Assembly (NCBI GenBank): GCA_017609985.1
Contig: JAFCCW010000008.1
Span: forward strand, 1 to 47,036
DNA: 47,036 nt
Reading direction: 5' to 3'
Origin: Candidatus Iainarchaeum sp.
GTDB taxonomy: Archaea > Iainarchaeota > Iainarchaeia > Iainarchaeales > JAFCCW01
A model generated the notes under the pieces. The model saw nothing but the letters and a program-made list of their open reading frames with translations, was not told where the DNA came from and did not search any database. How positions within the stretch are numbered: position 1 is the stretch's first letter; each line of letters opens with the position of its first letter. The position numbers and the translations under genes are program-made. This document shows, in pieces, positions 26,282 through 33,385 of this stretch.

Positions 26282-26498
26282 TTTTAAATTCAAAGAACTC
26301 ATTGTCTTGCCATCGTTGAATTTTGTTGCATTAGGCAGTAATATTTTGAAGGGAGAGTCCTTAAGTCCTTTTTTAAAAGGCTCTTTGGACAATTTTAGCG
26401 CATCGTTGATTGAAGACAAACAATGTTTCTTTGAAATAGGTGGGGGGCGGTGGTGGACGCAATTGGAATGTACTATGGGAATCGACTGCTAAATCATG
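26282..26498 (+). other. Intergenic stretch with a G-rich tract
   Basis: No convincing gene lies here; track ORFs at 26220 and 26183 lack family features. It holds the inverted repeat CCTTTTTTAAAAGG, two copies of CATCGTTGA (near 26313 and 26401) and, at 26439-26456, GGTGGGGGGCGGTGGTGG. That run is very G-rich for this AT-rich sequence and could form a two-tier G-quadruplex. It lies about 80 nt upstream of the glycan-initiation gene. Confidence 0.4.
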
Positions 26499-26507
26499 TT
26501 TTTAAGG
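26499..26507 (+). promoter_or_regulatory. TATA box for the sugar-phosphate transferase operon
   Basis: TTTTTAAGG is centred about 33 nt before the ATG at 26536, predicting a 5-10 nt leader. It supports 26536 over the TTG at 26509. Confidence 0.4.
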
Positions 26508-26535
26508 ATTGCATTTCTATATTGTATTGGTTTCG

Positions 26536-27105
26536 ATGATTAAGCATGTTTTTGACTTTTTCTTCTCGCTTTTTTTAATAATTCTACTTTTTCCTGTTTT
26601 GGTTATAATCTCTTTGATTGTTTGGGTTGATTTTGGAGCGTTCCCAGTCTATGTTCAAAAAAGAATTGGAAAAAATGGACACGAATTCAATTTTCTGAAA
26701 TTCAGGACAATGCCTGCTGACTCTGAAAAAGAAGGTCCTGTGATTTCTTCAGAGCAGGATTCAAGACCGTCTCTTTTTGGAAGATTTTTAAGAAAAACTT
26801 TTCTTGATGAAATCCTTCAGTTGTTCAATGTTTTGTTTGGAGAAATGAGTGTTGTTGGTCCAAGACCTGAACGATTGTTTTTTCACAACAGGTTTTGTGA
26901 GGACATACCTGGTTGGGAAAAGCGTCTTTCAGTAAAGCCTGGAATGACTGGTCTTGCGCAGTTAAAAGGAATCGGGAGTCTTAAGCCGAAAGAAAAGCTT
27001 GCTCTTGACCTGAAATATATTCGCGAGCATTCTTTCTTCCTTGACTTGAAAATTATTTTAAAGACAGTATTTCTTTTCATTGGAAAATTTGTTGGAGGAA
27101 AATAA
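26536..27105 (+). CDS. Bacterial-type sugar-phosphate transferase (PglC/WbaP/WcaJ family)
   Basis: The protein has 189 residues from the ATG at 26536, where the family N-terminus (MIKHVFDFFFSLFLIILLFP) begins; the track TTG at 26509 adds residues not expected. It is a monotopic phosphoglycosyl transferase of the catalytic-core-only kind. Landmarks are one N-terminal reentrant hydrophobic helix, QKRIGKNGHEFNFLKFRTM, the catalytic region RKTFLDEILQLFNVL, GEMSVVGPRPE and KPGMTGLAQLKG. It would transfer a sugar-1-phosphate from a nucleotide sugar to a polyprenol phosphate, the first membrane step of glycan assembly. Three further genes follow closely. It probably initiates the glycan made by this island; the sugar is unknown. 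Confidence 0.9.
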   Translation: MIKHVFDFFFSLFLIILLFPVLVIISLIVWVDFGAFPVYVQKRIGKNGHEFNFLKFRTMPADSEKEGPVISSEQDSRPSLFGRFLRKTFLDEILQLFNVLFGEMSVVGPRPERLFFHNRFCEDIPGWEKRLSVKPGMTGLAQLKGIGSLKPKEKLALDLKYIREHSFFLDLKIILKTVFLFIGKFVGGK

Positions 27106-27106
27106 G

Positions 27107-27868
27107 ATGTCTTCAGACAAACTATCTTCAATGGAAACAAATTCAAATGAAGTCTCTCCAACGGAAATATTTCCTGAGGTCTCAGTTATCTTTCCCTGTC
27201 TCAATGAACAGGGGTCTATTGCTGACTGTGTGGCTGACGCAAAAAAGTTTTTGTCTGAAATGAAACTTGAACACGAAGTAATTGTTGTTGATAATAATTC
27301 TATTGACAATTCTGCAACTCTTGCCGAGGCTGCAGGAGCAAAAGTTGTTCTTGAAGAAAATCGAGGCTATGGCAATGCTTATCTTGCGGGTTTGAAACAA
27401 GCCCGGGGAAAATTTATCATAATGGCTGACCCTGACAGAACATATGATTTTGCAGATATTCCTCTGTTTTTGGAGAAACTTCTGGGTGGTTCAAGCTTTG
27501 TTATTGGAAACAGGTTTTCCAAATGCAGTGAAAATATTCCTTTGCTGAGGCGTGCAGGGAATGTTTCTCTTAATGCTGTTTTTGACAGCTTGTTTGATGC
27601 TGGAATTATTGATCCTCACTGTGGATTCAGGGGAATAAAAAGAGAAGCTCTTAACAAGCTTGAGTTAAGTGAACAAGGTTTTCCATTTGCACTGGAGTTT
27701 TTGCTTGAATGCATTGACAAAAACATTTCAATTTCACAGATTGAAATAAACTATTCTGAAAGGATTGGCTCTTCAAAGCTTCATGCTCTTTTTGACGGTT
27801 TTCGGCATCTAAGGTTTATGGTGCTGAGAAAAGCAGGGCAAGCAGGAAAAGCTATTAAGCTTGGATAG
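27107..27868 (+). CDS. GT2 glycosyltransferase, dolichol-phosphate sugar synthase-like
   Basis: The protein has 253 residues from the ATG at 27107, preceded by GGAGG and one base after the upstream stop; TTG 27080 lies inside the previous gene. It is a GT-A fold of family 2: VSVIFPCLNEQGSIADCV, EVIVVDNNSIDNS, the DxD-type MADPDRTYDF, and the acceptor region GNRFSKCSENIPLLRRAGN...DPHCGFRGIKREAL. These features resemble archaeal DPM1-like enzymes that transfer a sugar to a polyprenyl phosphate. It has no C-terminal membrane domain. It sits in operon with the sugar-phosphate transferase and a second GT2. Confidence 0.88.
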   Translation: MSSDKLSSMETNSNEVSPTEIFPEVSVIFPCLNEQGSIADCVADAKKFLSEMKLEHEVIVVDNNSIDNSATLAEAAGAKVVLEENRGYGNAYLAGLKQARGKFIIMADPDRTYDFADIPLFLEKLLGGSSFVIGNRFSKCSENIPLLRRAGNVSLNAVFDSLFDAGIIDPHCGFRGIKREALNKLELSEQGFPFALEFLLECIDKNISISQIEINYSERIGSSKLHALFDGFRHLRFMVLRKAGQAGKAIKLG

Positions 27869-27880
27869 TAGTTCATATTT

Positions 27881-28828
27881 ATGGCTGTAACTGAATTTGA
27901 ATTTAGTGTTGTTGTTCCAACTTTAAACAATTGTTCAACTATTGGGCAGTGTGTTTCTTCTGTCAAGAAAGCACTTCTTTCTGATAATGCAGAAATAATT
28001 ATTGCGGACAGCGGAAGCTCTGATAACACAGTGGGGATTGCAAGAGAGCTTGGAGCACGAATAGTTTTTGCAAACAAGGGTGTTTCCGCAGGAAGAAATG
28101 CTGGCATCAAAGCAGCAGCTGGAAAAATAATTGTGCTTGTTGACTCTGATTGTTTTGTTAAAAAAAATCATTTTGTTTTGCTCAAGAAATTCTTTTCAGA
28201 AAATGAAGGAATTGTCGGAGGCAGTTACAATAATCTTCCGGAAAATAGGGTTTCTTTTGTTTGGAAAAAACTTTTTGAGGCAGTTCATCATCAAAAAACA
28301 CAAATTATTGGAAAAAATGCAGTTTACCGCATGCACGGCGGCAACCTCGCAATGAAGGGAAAACTTGCTTTATTCGATGAAAGCATTAACTGGGGTGCTG
28401 AAGACAGAGAATTTTTTCTTTCAGTTGCTCTGAATAATATCCCTATTTGTTTTGTTCCCTGGCTTGTGGTTAATCATAAAGTAAACGAGTCAGTTAGTTC
28501 AATTGCCAGAAAAAGGCTTTTGCTTACTTCGGGAGAACTTTTCTCGATTTCAAAGCACAGGGTTTTTCGGGATGTTCTTCGCTATGCGTTCTTTGCATTT
28601 GTTCCTTTGTTTCCGTTTGCTCTTTCACTTGCTTCTTCTTTGAGTATTCTGAATTCTTTTATTTTATTTTTCTCTTTTTTCCTGTTTTTTGCTCTTGCAT
28701 TCTTTATTCGAATTAGGGGAATTTCTTTTCCTGAATTTTTTGCTTTCTTTTCATTCAATGCTTTCTTGCTTGTCTTTTCAACTTATTTTGCTTTAGGTAA
28801 ACGAATTGTTTTTGGAAGGTGGTTTTAG
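27881..28828 (+). CDS. GT2 glycosyltransferase with C-terminal membrane segments
   Basis: The protein has 315 residues. The N-terminal 220 are a GT-A domain: FSVVVPTLNNCSTIGQCV, EIIIADSGSSDNT, the DxD motif VDSDCFV, and NWGAEDREFFLS in the ED-containing acceptor loop. The last 85 residues hold two or three hydrophobic helices rich in Phe, placing the enzyme on the membrane. It likely extends a lipid-linked glycan. The start ATG is 12 bp after the preceding gene. The TAG overlaps by one base with the GTG start of the next gene (TAGTG), so the operon continues. Donor and acceptor sugars cannot be read from the sequence. Confidence 0.87.
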   Translation: MAVTEFEFSVVVPTLNNCSTIGQCVSSVKKALLSDNAEIIIADSGSSDNTVGIARELGARIVFANKGVSAGRNAGIKAAAGKIIVLVDSDCFVKKNHFVLLKKFFSENEGIVGGSYNNLPENRVSFVWKKLFEAVHHQKTQIIGKNAVYRMHGGNLAMKGKLALFDESINWGAEDREFFLSVALNNIPICFVPWLVVNHKVNESVSSIARKRLLLTSGELFSISKHRVFRDVLRYAFFAFVPLFPFALSLASSLSILNSFILFFSFFLFFALAFFIRIRGISFPEFFAFFSFNAFLLVFSTYFALGKRIVFGRWF

Positions 28829-29832
28829 TGCCTGAAGTTTTTCTTTCTTTTTATGGGGTGAACCTGCATATTTCTGCTCCTTTAAAATTAATTCAGTGGA
28901 TAAAGCATGATTTTAGCTATTTTTTGTCAGACTCGCTGGATTCTTGTTCACTGGAATTCAAGCTCTTCAAAAAAGTTCCACCCTATAATATAATGAGTGG
29001 AGCAAGAGCAATCATTTACAGAGATGACTATATTGCTTATGAAAAAGAAGGCAAGTGTTTCATGGACTTTTTTGGTAAAGCTCTTTCTATTCAAAGCAGT
29101 GACAAGAGCAGAGTTGACATCTTTTCTCTTGACGAAGATTTTTTGTACGAGCGTTTTTATCTTGCCTTAATTGTGCTTGTAGGAGAACGTTTGGAGCGAA
29201 GAGGTTTGCACAGAATCCATGCTCTTGCAGTTTCAAAAAATCAGAAAGCAATGCTTTTAATGCTTCCAAGCGGTGGGGGAAAAACTACTTTAATGCTTGA
29301 ACTTCTCAATCAAGACCCTGGTGTCAAAATTCTTTCCGAGGACATGCCTCTTTTATCTGTCAATGGAACAGTGCATTCTTTTCCTCTTCGCATAGGTGTC
29401 AGAGCAAGTGCTTACAGTCTTAAGCTTCGTGGACGATTTTTAAGGCGTTTTAAGCGCTCGAACGAAGAGGACAAGATGCTTATTGACGTGTCTGCTTTTC
29501 GGAAAAGAATTTCAAGCCCTGTTCCCTCTGGCTCGATTGTCCTTGGAGAGCGAGTTTTCTCCACTCAAAGCTCTATTGCTCCAGTCTCGCGTCTGCGTGT
29601 TTTCTGGTCCCTTTTCAAGAACATTGTTTTTGGATTTGAAACACCCATGATTATTGCTTATTTTATGGAAGGAAATGCAAGAGACTTTATGCGCAAGCTA
29701 GCAATGTTTTTTTCACGCCTTGCGGTTTTTCTGGCTCTGCTCGCTAGCTCGAAATGCTTTGTTTTCAGGATGGGTAGAAATCAGAAGAAGAATTCAAAAA
29801 CGCTTGCTCGTTTCCTAGACAAGGTTCCATAG
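28828..29832 (+). CDS. HPr kinase-like P-loop protein of the glycan island
   Basis: The protein has 334 residues from the GTG at 28828, with GGAAGGTGG upstream; the track GTG at 28819 is nine bases earlier. After a 110-residue N-terminal domain it shows IHALAVSKNQKAMLLMLPSGGGKTT, a Walker A of the HprK/SerK-like class, then a Walker-B-like ILSEDMPLLSVNG and FPLRIGVRA. Such HprK-related kinases are widespread in bacterial and archaeal polysaccharide or peptide-modification loci without any HPr or sugar phosphotransferase system. Their substrates are mostly unknown; sugar or Ser phosphorylation are possibilities. The 3' end overlaps the convergent gene at 29815 by 18 bp. I am fairly sure of the fold and unsure of the role. 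Confidence 0.75.
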   Translation: MPEVFLSFYGVNLHISAPLKLIQWIKHDFSYFLSDSLDSCSLEFKLFKKVPPYNIMSGARAIIYRDDYIAYEKEGKCFMDFFGKALSIQSSDKSRVDIFSLDEDFLYERFYLALIVLVGERLERRGLHRIHALAVSKNQKAMLLMLPSGGGKTTLMLELLNQDPGVKILSEDMPLLSVNGTVHSFPLRIGVRASAYSLKLRGRFLRRFKRSNEEDKMLIDVSAFRKRISSPVPSGSIVLGERVFSTQSSIAPVSRLRVFWSLFKNIVFGFETPMIIAYFMEGNARDFMRKLAMFFSRLAVFLALLASSKCFVFRMGRNQKKNSKTLARFLDKVP

Positions 29833-30345
29833 CCTTTTAACCTGCCGAACAAAGAAGCTTTCTTTAATTTCTTTCTTTTCAGCAAGCTTCCTATGAACTG
29901 CAATTGCTACAACTTCAATTATGAGCAGGTTTGCAACACCAAAAAAGGTCAGTCCGTTTCCAAAAGCAATTGCTGCAATAGCATATCCTACAATTGCAAT
30001 GCTTGTCGTTGCAAGAAAAAGGTTTGTTTTCTTTTGCCAGCTTGCCCTTGCCTTCTTTCTTAAATTTTTCATCAAATTAGAGCTTTTGTTGGATTGTACA
30101 AATCCATATCCTGTGTCTTCCCATATTCTGCTTGTGTAGTTTACAATCCTACTTTCTTTGAAGTAAGGCTTTTCCAGGACAGAAACCTTTTCAAGTTCTA
30201 GTTTTCCCTTTTCCATCAGCCTACTTGTTGCCTTTTTGGGAATGCTGTTCCTCACAGTCCTTTTTGCTGCTTCAAACAGGCTGCTGCTGCACAGGTTTTT
30301 AGTAATCCTTTTATAGATTCTGAGAAAAAAGCTGTTCTCATCCAT
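29815..30345 (-). CDS. Unrecognised membrane protein with two TM segments
   Basis: The protein has 176 residues and no family I recognise. The first 115 residues are basic and polar (KRITKNL, RKKARASWQKK). A hydrophobic pair follows (FLATTSIAIVGYAIAAIAF and FFGVANLLIIEVVAIAVH), and then a charged tail (EKKEIKESFFVRQVKRLW). The N-terminal part mentions no catalytic motif. The ATG lies inside the end of the DUF4330-like gene (8 bp overlap), so the two are cotranscribed and may work together at the membrane. Its 3' end overlaps the HprK-like gene on the other strand. Confidence 0.6.
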   Translation of the reverse strand: MDENSFFLRIYKRITKNLCSSSLFEAAKRTVRNSIPKKATSRLMEKGKLELEKVSVLEKPYFKESRIVNYTSRIWEDTGYGFVQSNKSSNLMKNLRKKARASWQKKTNLFLATTSIAIVGYAIAAIAFGNGLTFFGVANLLIIEVVAIAVHRKLAEKKEIKESFFVRQVKRLWNLV

Positions 30346-31804
30346 TCAAATCATTTATCCCATTGATTTCATGAATTCTTGCCCAAAAGTTTACTCCATT
30401 CATTTCAAGCAGAATTCTTGAATTCACTTTGACCCAGTTGCCCTTGAAGTAAAGCCTTCCCTGCTTGTCCTCTTCCATCCGGAGTATGAGATTCATTTTC
30501 ACATCCTTATTTCTTGGGTGGCTCTTTTTCAGGATGTTTCCTTCTTCTGTTGTCACTATAATCTCTGCATTCTCGACTGTTTCTGAAAGAATTTCTGCGA
30601 TAACTTCTTCTGTTTCAGGGTCTATTTCTTTGTCTCCCTCTGCAAACTTGTCCTCAATCCAAGGATATATGTTCTCTGCCACAGCAATAACTTTTTTTGA
30701 AATATCTGTTCTCGGATAAGCGTTCTCTGCAGAAAAAATGCTGTTTATCGATTCAATAGTGCCGCTTATGGCTGTGTTAGTAGTGCTGATGGTTATTGAA
30801 GACCCGCTTTTTATGAGCGAGCCCTTGTAAAACAGGTAACCTGCTTTTTGCTCTGCCCTGACTTTGACTGTGAGGTAAACTCTTCTGCTGTATTCAGAGT
30901 TGTATTCTTTTCTCACTCCGACAAGCTCTGCAATGACTTGTCCGTCAAAACCCATTTCAGTGTCGCCCTCTGAAATATTTTCAAGATATTCTGTAGAAAT
31001 GTTTCCCGCATCAATCAGAAGAACAAGCTCAACAGTATTTCTCTCAATCGCCCTGTTTTTTTCTTCCGAATTCTGAATTTCTAAAACTTCTGCTTTTAGG
31101 AATGTTGAGTCTAGGGGAATGAATACTTGGGAGCCAATGTTTGCGAGTTCGCTCCCAAAATAGTATTTTCCTCCTCTTTTTTCCAAGGGAACATCTGCTT
31201 TCAGGATAATATTGTATCTTGTCTGGGTAACCGGAACAAGTTCATAGTCTGTGATTTCCACTATTGCTCCTCCTAGTGTTTTTATTTTCCCATCTCTGAC
31301 CTGTCCAGTCAGCTTGTAGCTTATGTTATCCGCTTCAAGAAAGAGTATTTTTCTTTCAATGCTTGATTGATATCCTTCAATTTCTGAATCACTAATTGCA
31401 ATAACCTTTCCTTGGAACATAACGTTTTCAGTTTCAATTTCAATCTGGGAATTAATCTTGAGCTTTGACTCTTTGTAGATAATGTCGCCGAAAACCTGTT
31501 TTGCCAAAAGCTTCATGGTCACAATAACATCGCTTGAAGAAGACACAGAAGGCATGACATCAACTGCAACTATCTCGCCGATTTTTCTTCCCGAAATATT
31601 TCCGTGCTCTGCGTCTCCAACAGCAAGGTTTTCAATCACAAGAGTCGGCTGGTCCTCTGCTCTTATCTGTATATATGTCCAGTCTTCGGTGCCAAAAACA
31701 GTATAATATGTGAAAAGGCCTATCATCACAACTATTGCTATTATAAGCAGGTCAACAGCGTTCACTATTCCTAAAAATTTTCCCTTTTCATCCACAATTT
31801 CCAT
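30338..31804 (-). CDS. DUF4330-like membrane-anchored protein with about four internal repeats
   Basis: The protein has 488 residues. The N-terminus (MEIVDEKGKFLGIVNAVDLLIIAIVVMIGLFTYY) matches the layout of DUF4330 proteins: a short DEKGxxxGxxNxxDLL sequence followed by one membrane helix. The rest is outside and consists of about four related beta-rich units of 95-110 residues (about 45-150, 165-265, 270-370, 380-485). They share patterns such as YYFGSELANIGSQVFI, LFYKGSLIKSGSSITI and LYFKGNWVKVNSRILL; ordinary DUF4330 proteins have one. DUF4330 genes often lie near exopolysaccharide or glycosylation genes, as here. The ATG has GGAAGTG upstream. Function is unknown; a periplasm-facing scaffold or polysaccharide co-factor is one guess. 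Confidence 0.7.
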   Translation of the reverse strand: MEIVDEKGKFLGIVNAVDLLIIAIVVMIGLFTYYTVFGTEDWTYIQIRAEDQPTLVIENLAVGDAEHGNISGRKIGEIVAVDVMPSVSSSSDVIVTMKLLAKQVFGDIIYKESKLKINSQIEIETENVMFQGKVIAISDSEIEGYQSSIERKILFLEADNISYKLTGQVRDGKIKTLGGAIVEITDYELVPVTQTRYNIILKADVPLEKRGGKYYFGSELANIGSQVFIPLDSTFLKAEVLEIQNSEEKNRAIERNTVELVLLIDAGNISTEYLENISEGDTEMGFDGQVIAELVGVRKEYNSEYSRRVYLTVKVRAEQKAGYLFYKGSLIKSGSSITISTTNTAISGTIESINSIFSAENAYPRTDISKKVIAVAENIYPWIEDKFAEGDKEIDPETEEVIAEILSETVENAEIIVTTEEGNILKKSHPRNKDVKMNLILRMEEDKQGRLYFKGNWVKVNSRILLEMNGVNFWARIHEINGINDLNG

Positions 31805-31876
31805 TTTTTCACTTCCATAATCCTGTTAAAAGTAGTTCATTTTCTTTAATAATCTTTTCCTTTTCTTTTTCACCAA

Positions 31877-31886
31877 TATTTAAATA
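31877..31886 (+). promoter_or_regulatory. TATA box for the first Wzy-like gene
   Basis: TATTTAAATA is a perfect 10-base palindrome centred about 26 nt before 31907. It predicts a leaderless TTG (31910) or a 7-9 nt leader to the ATG at 31916. Its symmetry could also allow leftward transcription of the DUF4330-like gene. Confidence 0.55.
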
Positions 31887-31915
31887 GCCCAAAAGCTTAT
31901 AGTTATTGGTTGAAA

Positions 31916-33385
31916 ATGGCATTAATGGGTTTCAGTAAAAAGAGCTGTTTGTTTGAGAAACCCTTCTTCTTTTTTTATCTAGTCGCTGTATTATTCGGCA
32001 TTCTGGCTTATTTTAATACATTCCTTGCAGTGGGGTTTTTACTGGGCTTGATTGCCTTGTTTGCAGTTCTCAGGAAACCTTTTTTTGGGTTGCTTGCAAT
32101 TGTCTTTTTTATCCCTCTTGACTTCATAAACGCGTTTGGGGCTGGTTCTGTTTCTGGAACCCCTTTTGCTTCGCTTGTCAAGATTTTTGCCTTGATGACC
32201 CTGTTTTCGCTTTTCGTTAACCGTGTCCCGATTTTTAGGAGACTAAGGCACGAGCATTTTATGGCAGGAATCTTCCTTTTTCTGGCAGCCCTCTCGTTTC
32301 TATGGGCTTTTGATCAAGCAATAGCTGTCTCAAGGCTCTCCTCGCTTGTCTTGGCTCTCGCGTTCTTCTTTCTTGTCACAGTGATTGTCAGGACAGAAAA
32401 GCAGGTTAAGGTTGTGCTACTTGTTCTGATTGCTGCCTGTGTCTTTGGCTCGCTTTTCACAATTCCTCAGTATTTCTTTGGCTTGGCTGATTCTGGAAGA
32501 TTGTCTGGATTTGCTGCTGAGCCAAACCATTTTGCACTCTATCTTGTCGCACTGCTTCCGATTGCAAATTATTTTTTCTCGATAAGTGAAACAATAAGGA
32601 AAAAGCTTCTTTCTGCCTTTTCATTCCTTGTACTACTTTTTGGACAAGTTCTGAGCTTTTCAAGAGGGGCTTTTGTTGCCTTCTTTGCTACTGTTGCACT
32701 CATTCTTTTCTCAAACCAAAAAAAGATTCTTCTGGCACTCATAATACTGCTTCTTTTCATGTTTCCGCTTACATTTTACAAGTATTATTCAAGGATTTCA
32801 ACGCTTGAGCAGGTTACGAGCGGAATTGGTGGCGACTATGCTGGCGTTGAAGATACTTCAATCAGGGAGAGGTCAAAGCTTTTTGGAACAGCCTTTGAAA
32901 TAGTCCTGATGAAACCTTTTGGTATTGGGCTCGGAAACTTCAGAAAAGTATATCTCACCTATTATGGCGAAGAGCAGGAGCAAATAGGGCTTGAGGCAGA
33001 GGAAAAGGTTGTGCACAATGCTTATCTTGAAATCATTACTGAGCTTGGCATACAAGGGTTTGCTGTTTTTTTTGTCCTGATTCTAATGGGCTTTCACAAT
33101 CTTTGGAAGTCTGTGAAAGCTGAAAAGCCGAAAGAATTTACCCTGCTTTCCGAGTCCTTGCTAATTTCATTGGTTGCTCTTTTGGTCGGCGTGTTTTTTC
33201 TGGGTGTAATCAACGAAAAGCTTTTCTGGCTCTTTCTTGGACTCTCCATAACCATGTCCTCGCTCTCTAGAGAGGAATATTGTGGCGGAGACTATTCCCA
33301 AAAAGCACCAGAACAGGACACTGATTTTTTCGAAGAACAAAAGGTCTTCAAACAACCCGTGCACAAGGAAAACAGTAAGGAATGA
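31916..33385 (+). CDS. O-antigen ligase/polymerase family (Wzy_C) membrane protein
   Basis: The protein has 489 residues from the ATG at 31916 (TTG 31910 is possible) with 11-12 membrane segments. The Wzy_C/WaaL core is recognisable: GRLSGFAAEPNHFALYL, SFSRGAFVAF in a helix, a large exoplasmic loop with IRERSKLFGTAFEIVLMKPFGIGLGNF, and the conserved His in HNAYLEIITELGIQGF. The family polymerises glycan repeats or transfers lipid-linked glycan to an acceptor at the outer membrane face. The last 72 codons are antisense to the second Wzy-like gene, and both proteins end with LFW-xFLGx...LSRE at the same spacing. After LSREE the 36-residue tail is hydrophilic and unlike the family. Confidence 0.85.
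   Translation: MALMGFSKKSCLFEKPFFFFYLVAVLFGILAYFNTFLAVGFLLGLIALFAVLRKPFFGLLAIVFFIPLDFINAFGAGSVSGTPFASLVKIFALMTLFSLFVNRVPIFRRLRHEHFMAGIFLFLAALSFLWAFDQAIAVSRLSSLVLALAFFFLVTVIVRTEKQVKVVLLVLIAACVFGSLFTIPQYFFGLADSGRLSGFAAEPNHFALYLVALLPIANYFFSISETIRKKLLSAFSFLVLLFGQVLSFSRGAFVAFFATVALILFSNQKKILLALIILLLFMFPLTFYKYYSRISTLEQVTSGIGGDYAGVEDTSIRERSKLFGTAFEIVLMKPFGIGLGNFRKVYLTYYGEEQEQIGLEAEEKVVHNAYLEIITELGIQGFAVFFVLILMGFHNLWKSVKAEKPKEFTLLSESLLISLVALLVGVFFLGVINEKLFWLFLGLSITMSSLSREEYCGGDYSQKAPEQDTDFFEEQKVFKQPVHKENSKE

Noticed and set aside
26183-26492. ORFs in the gap before the sugar-phosphate transferase
   Set aside because: No ribosome-binding site, promoter or recognisable domain; composition is like non-coding DNA.
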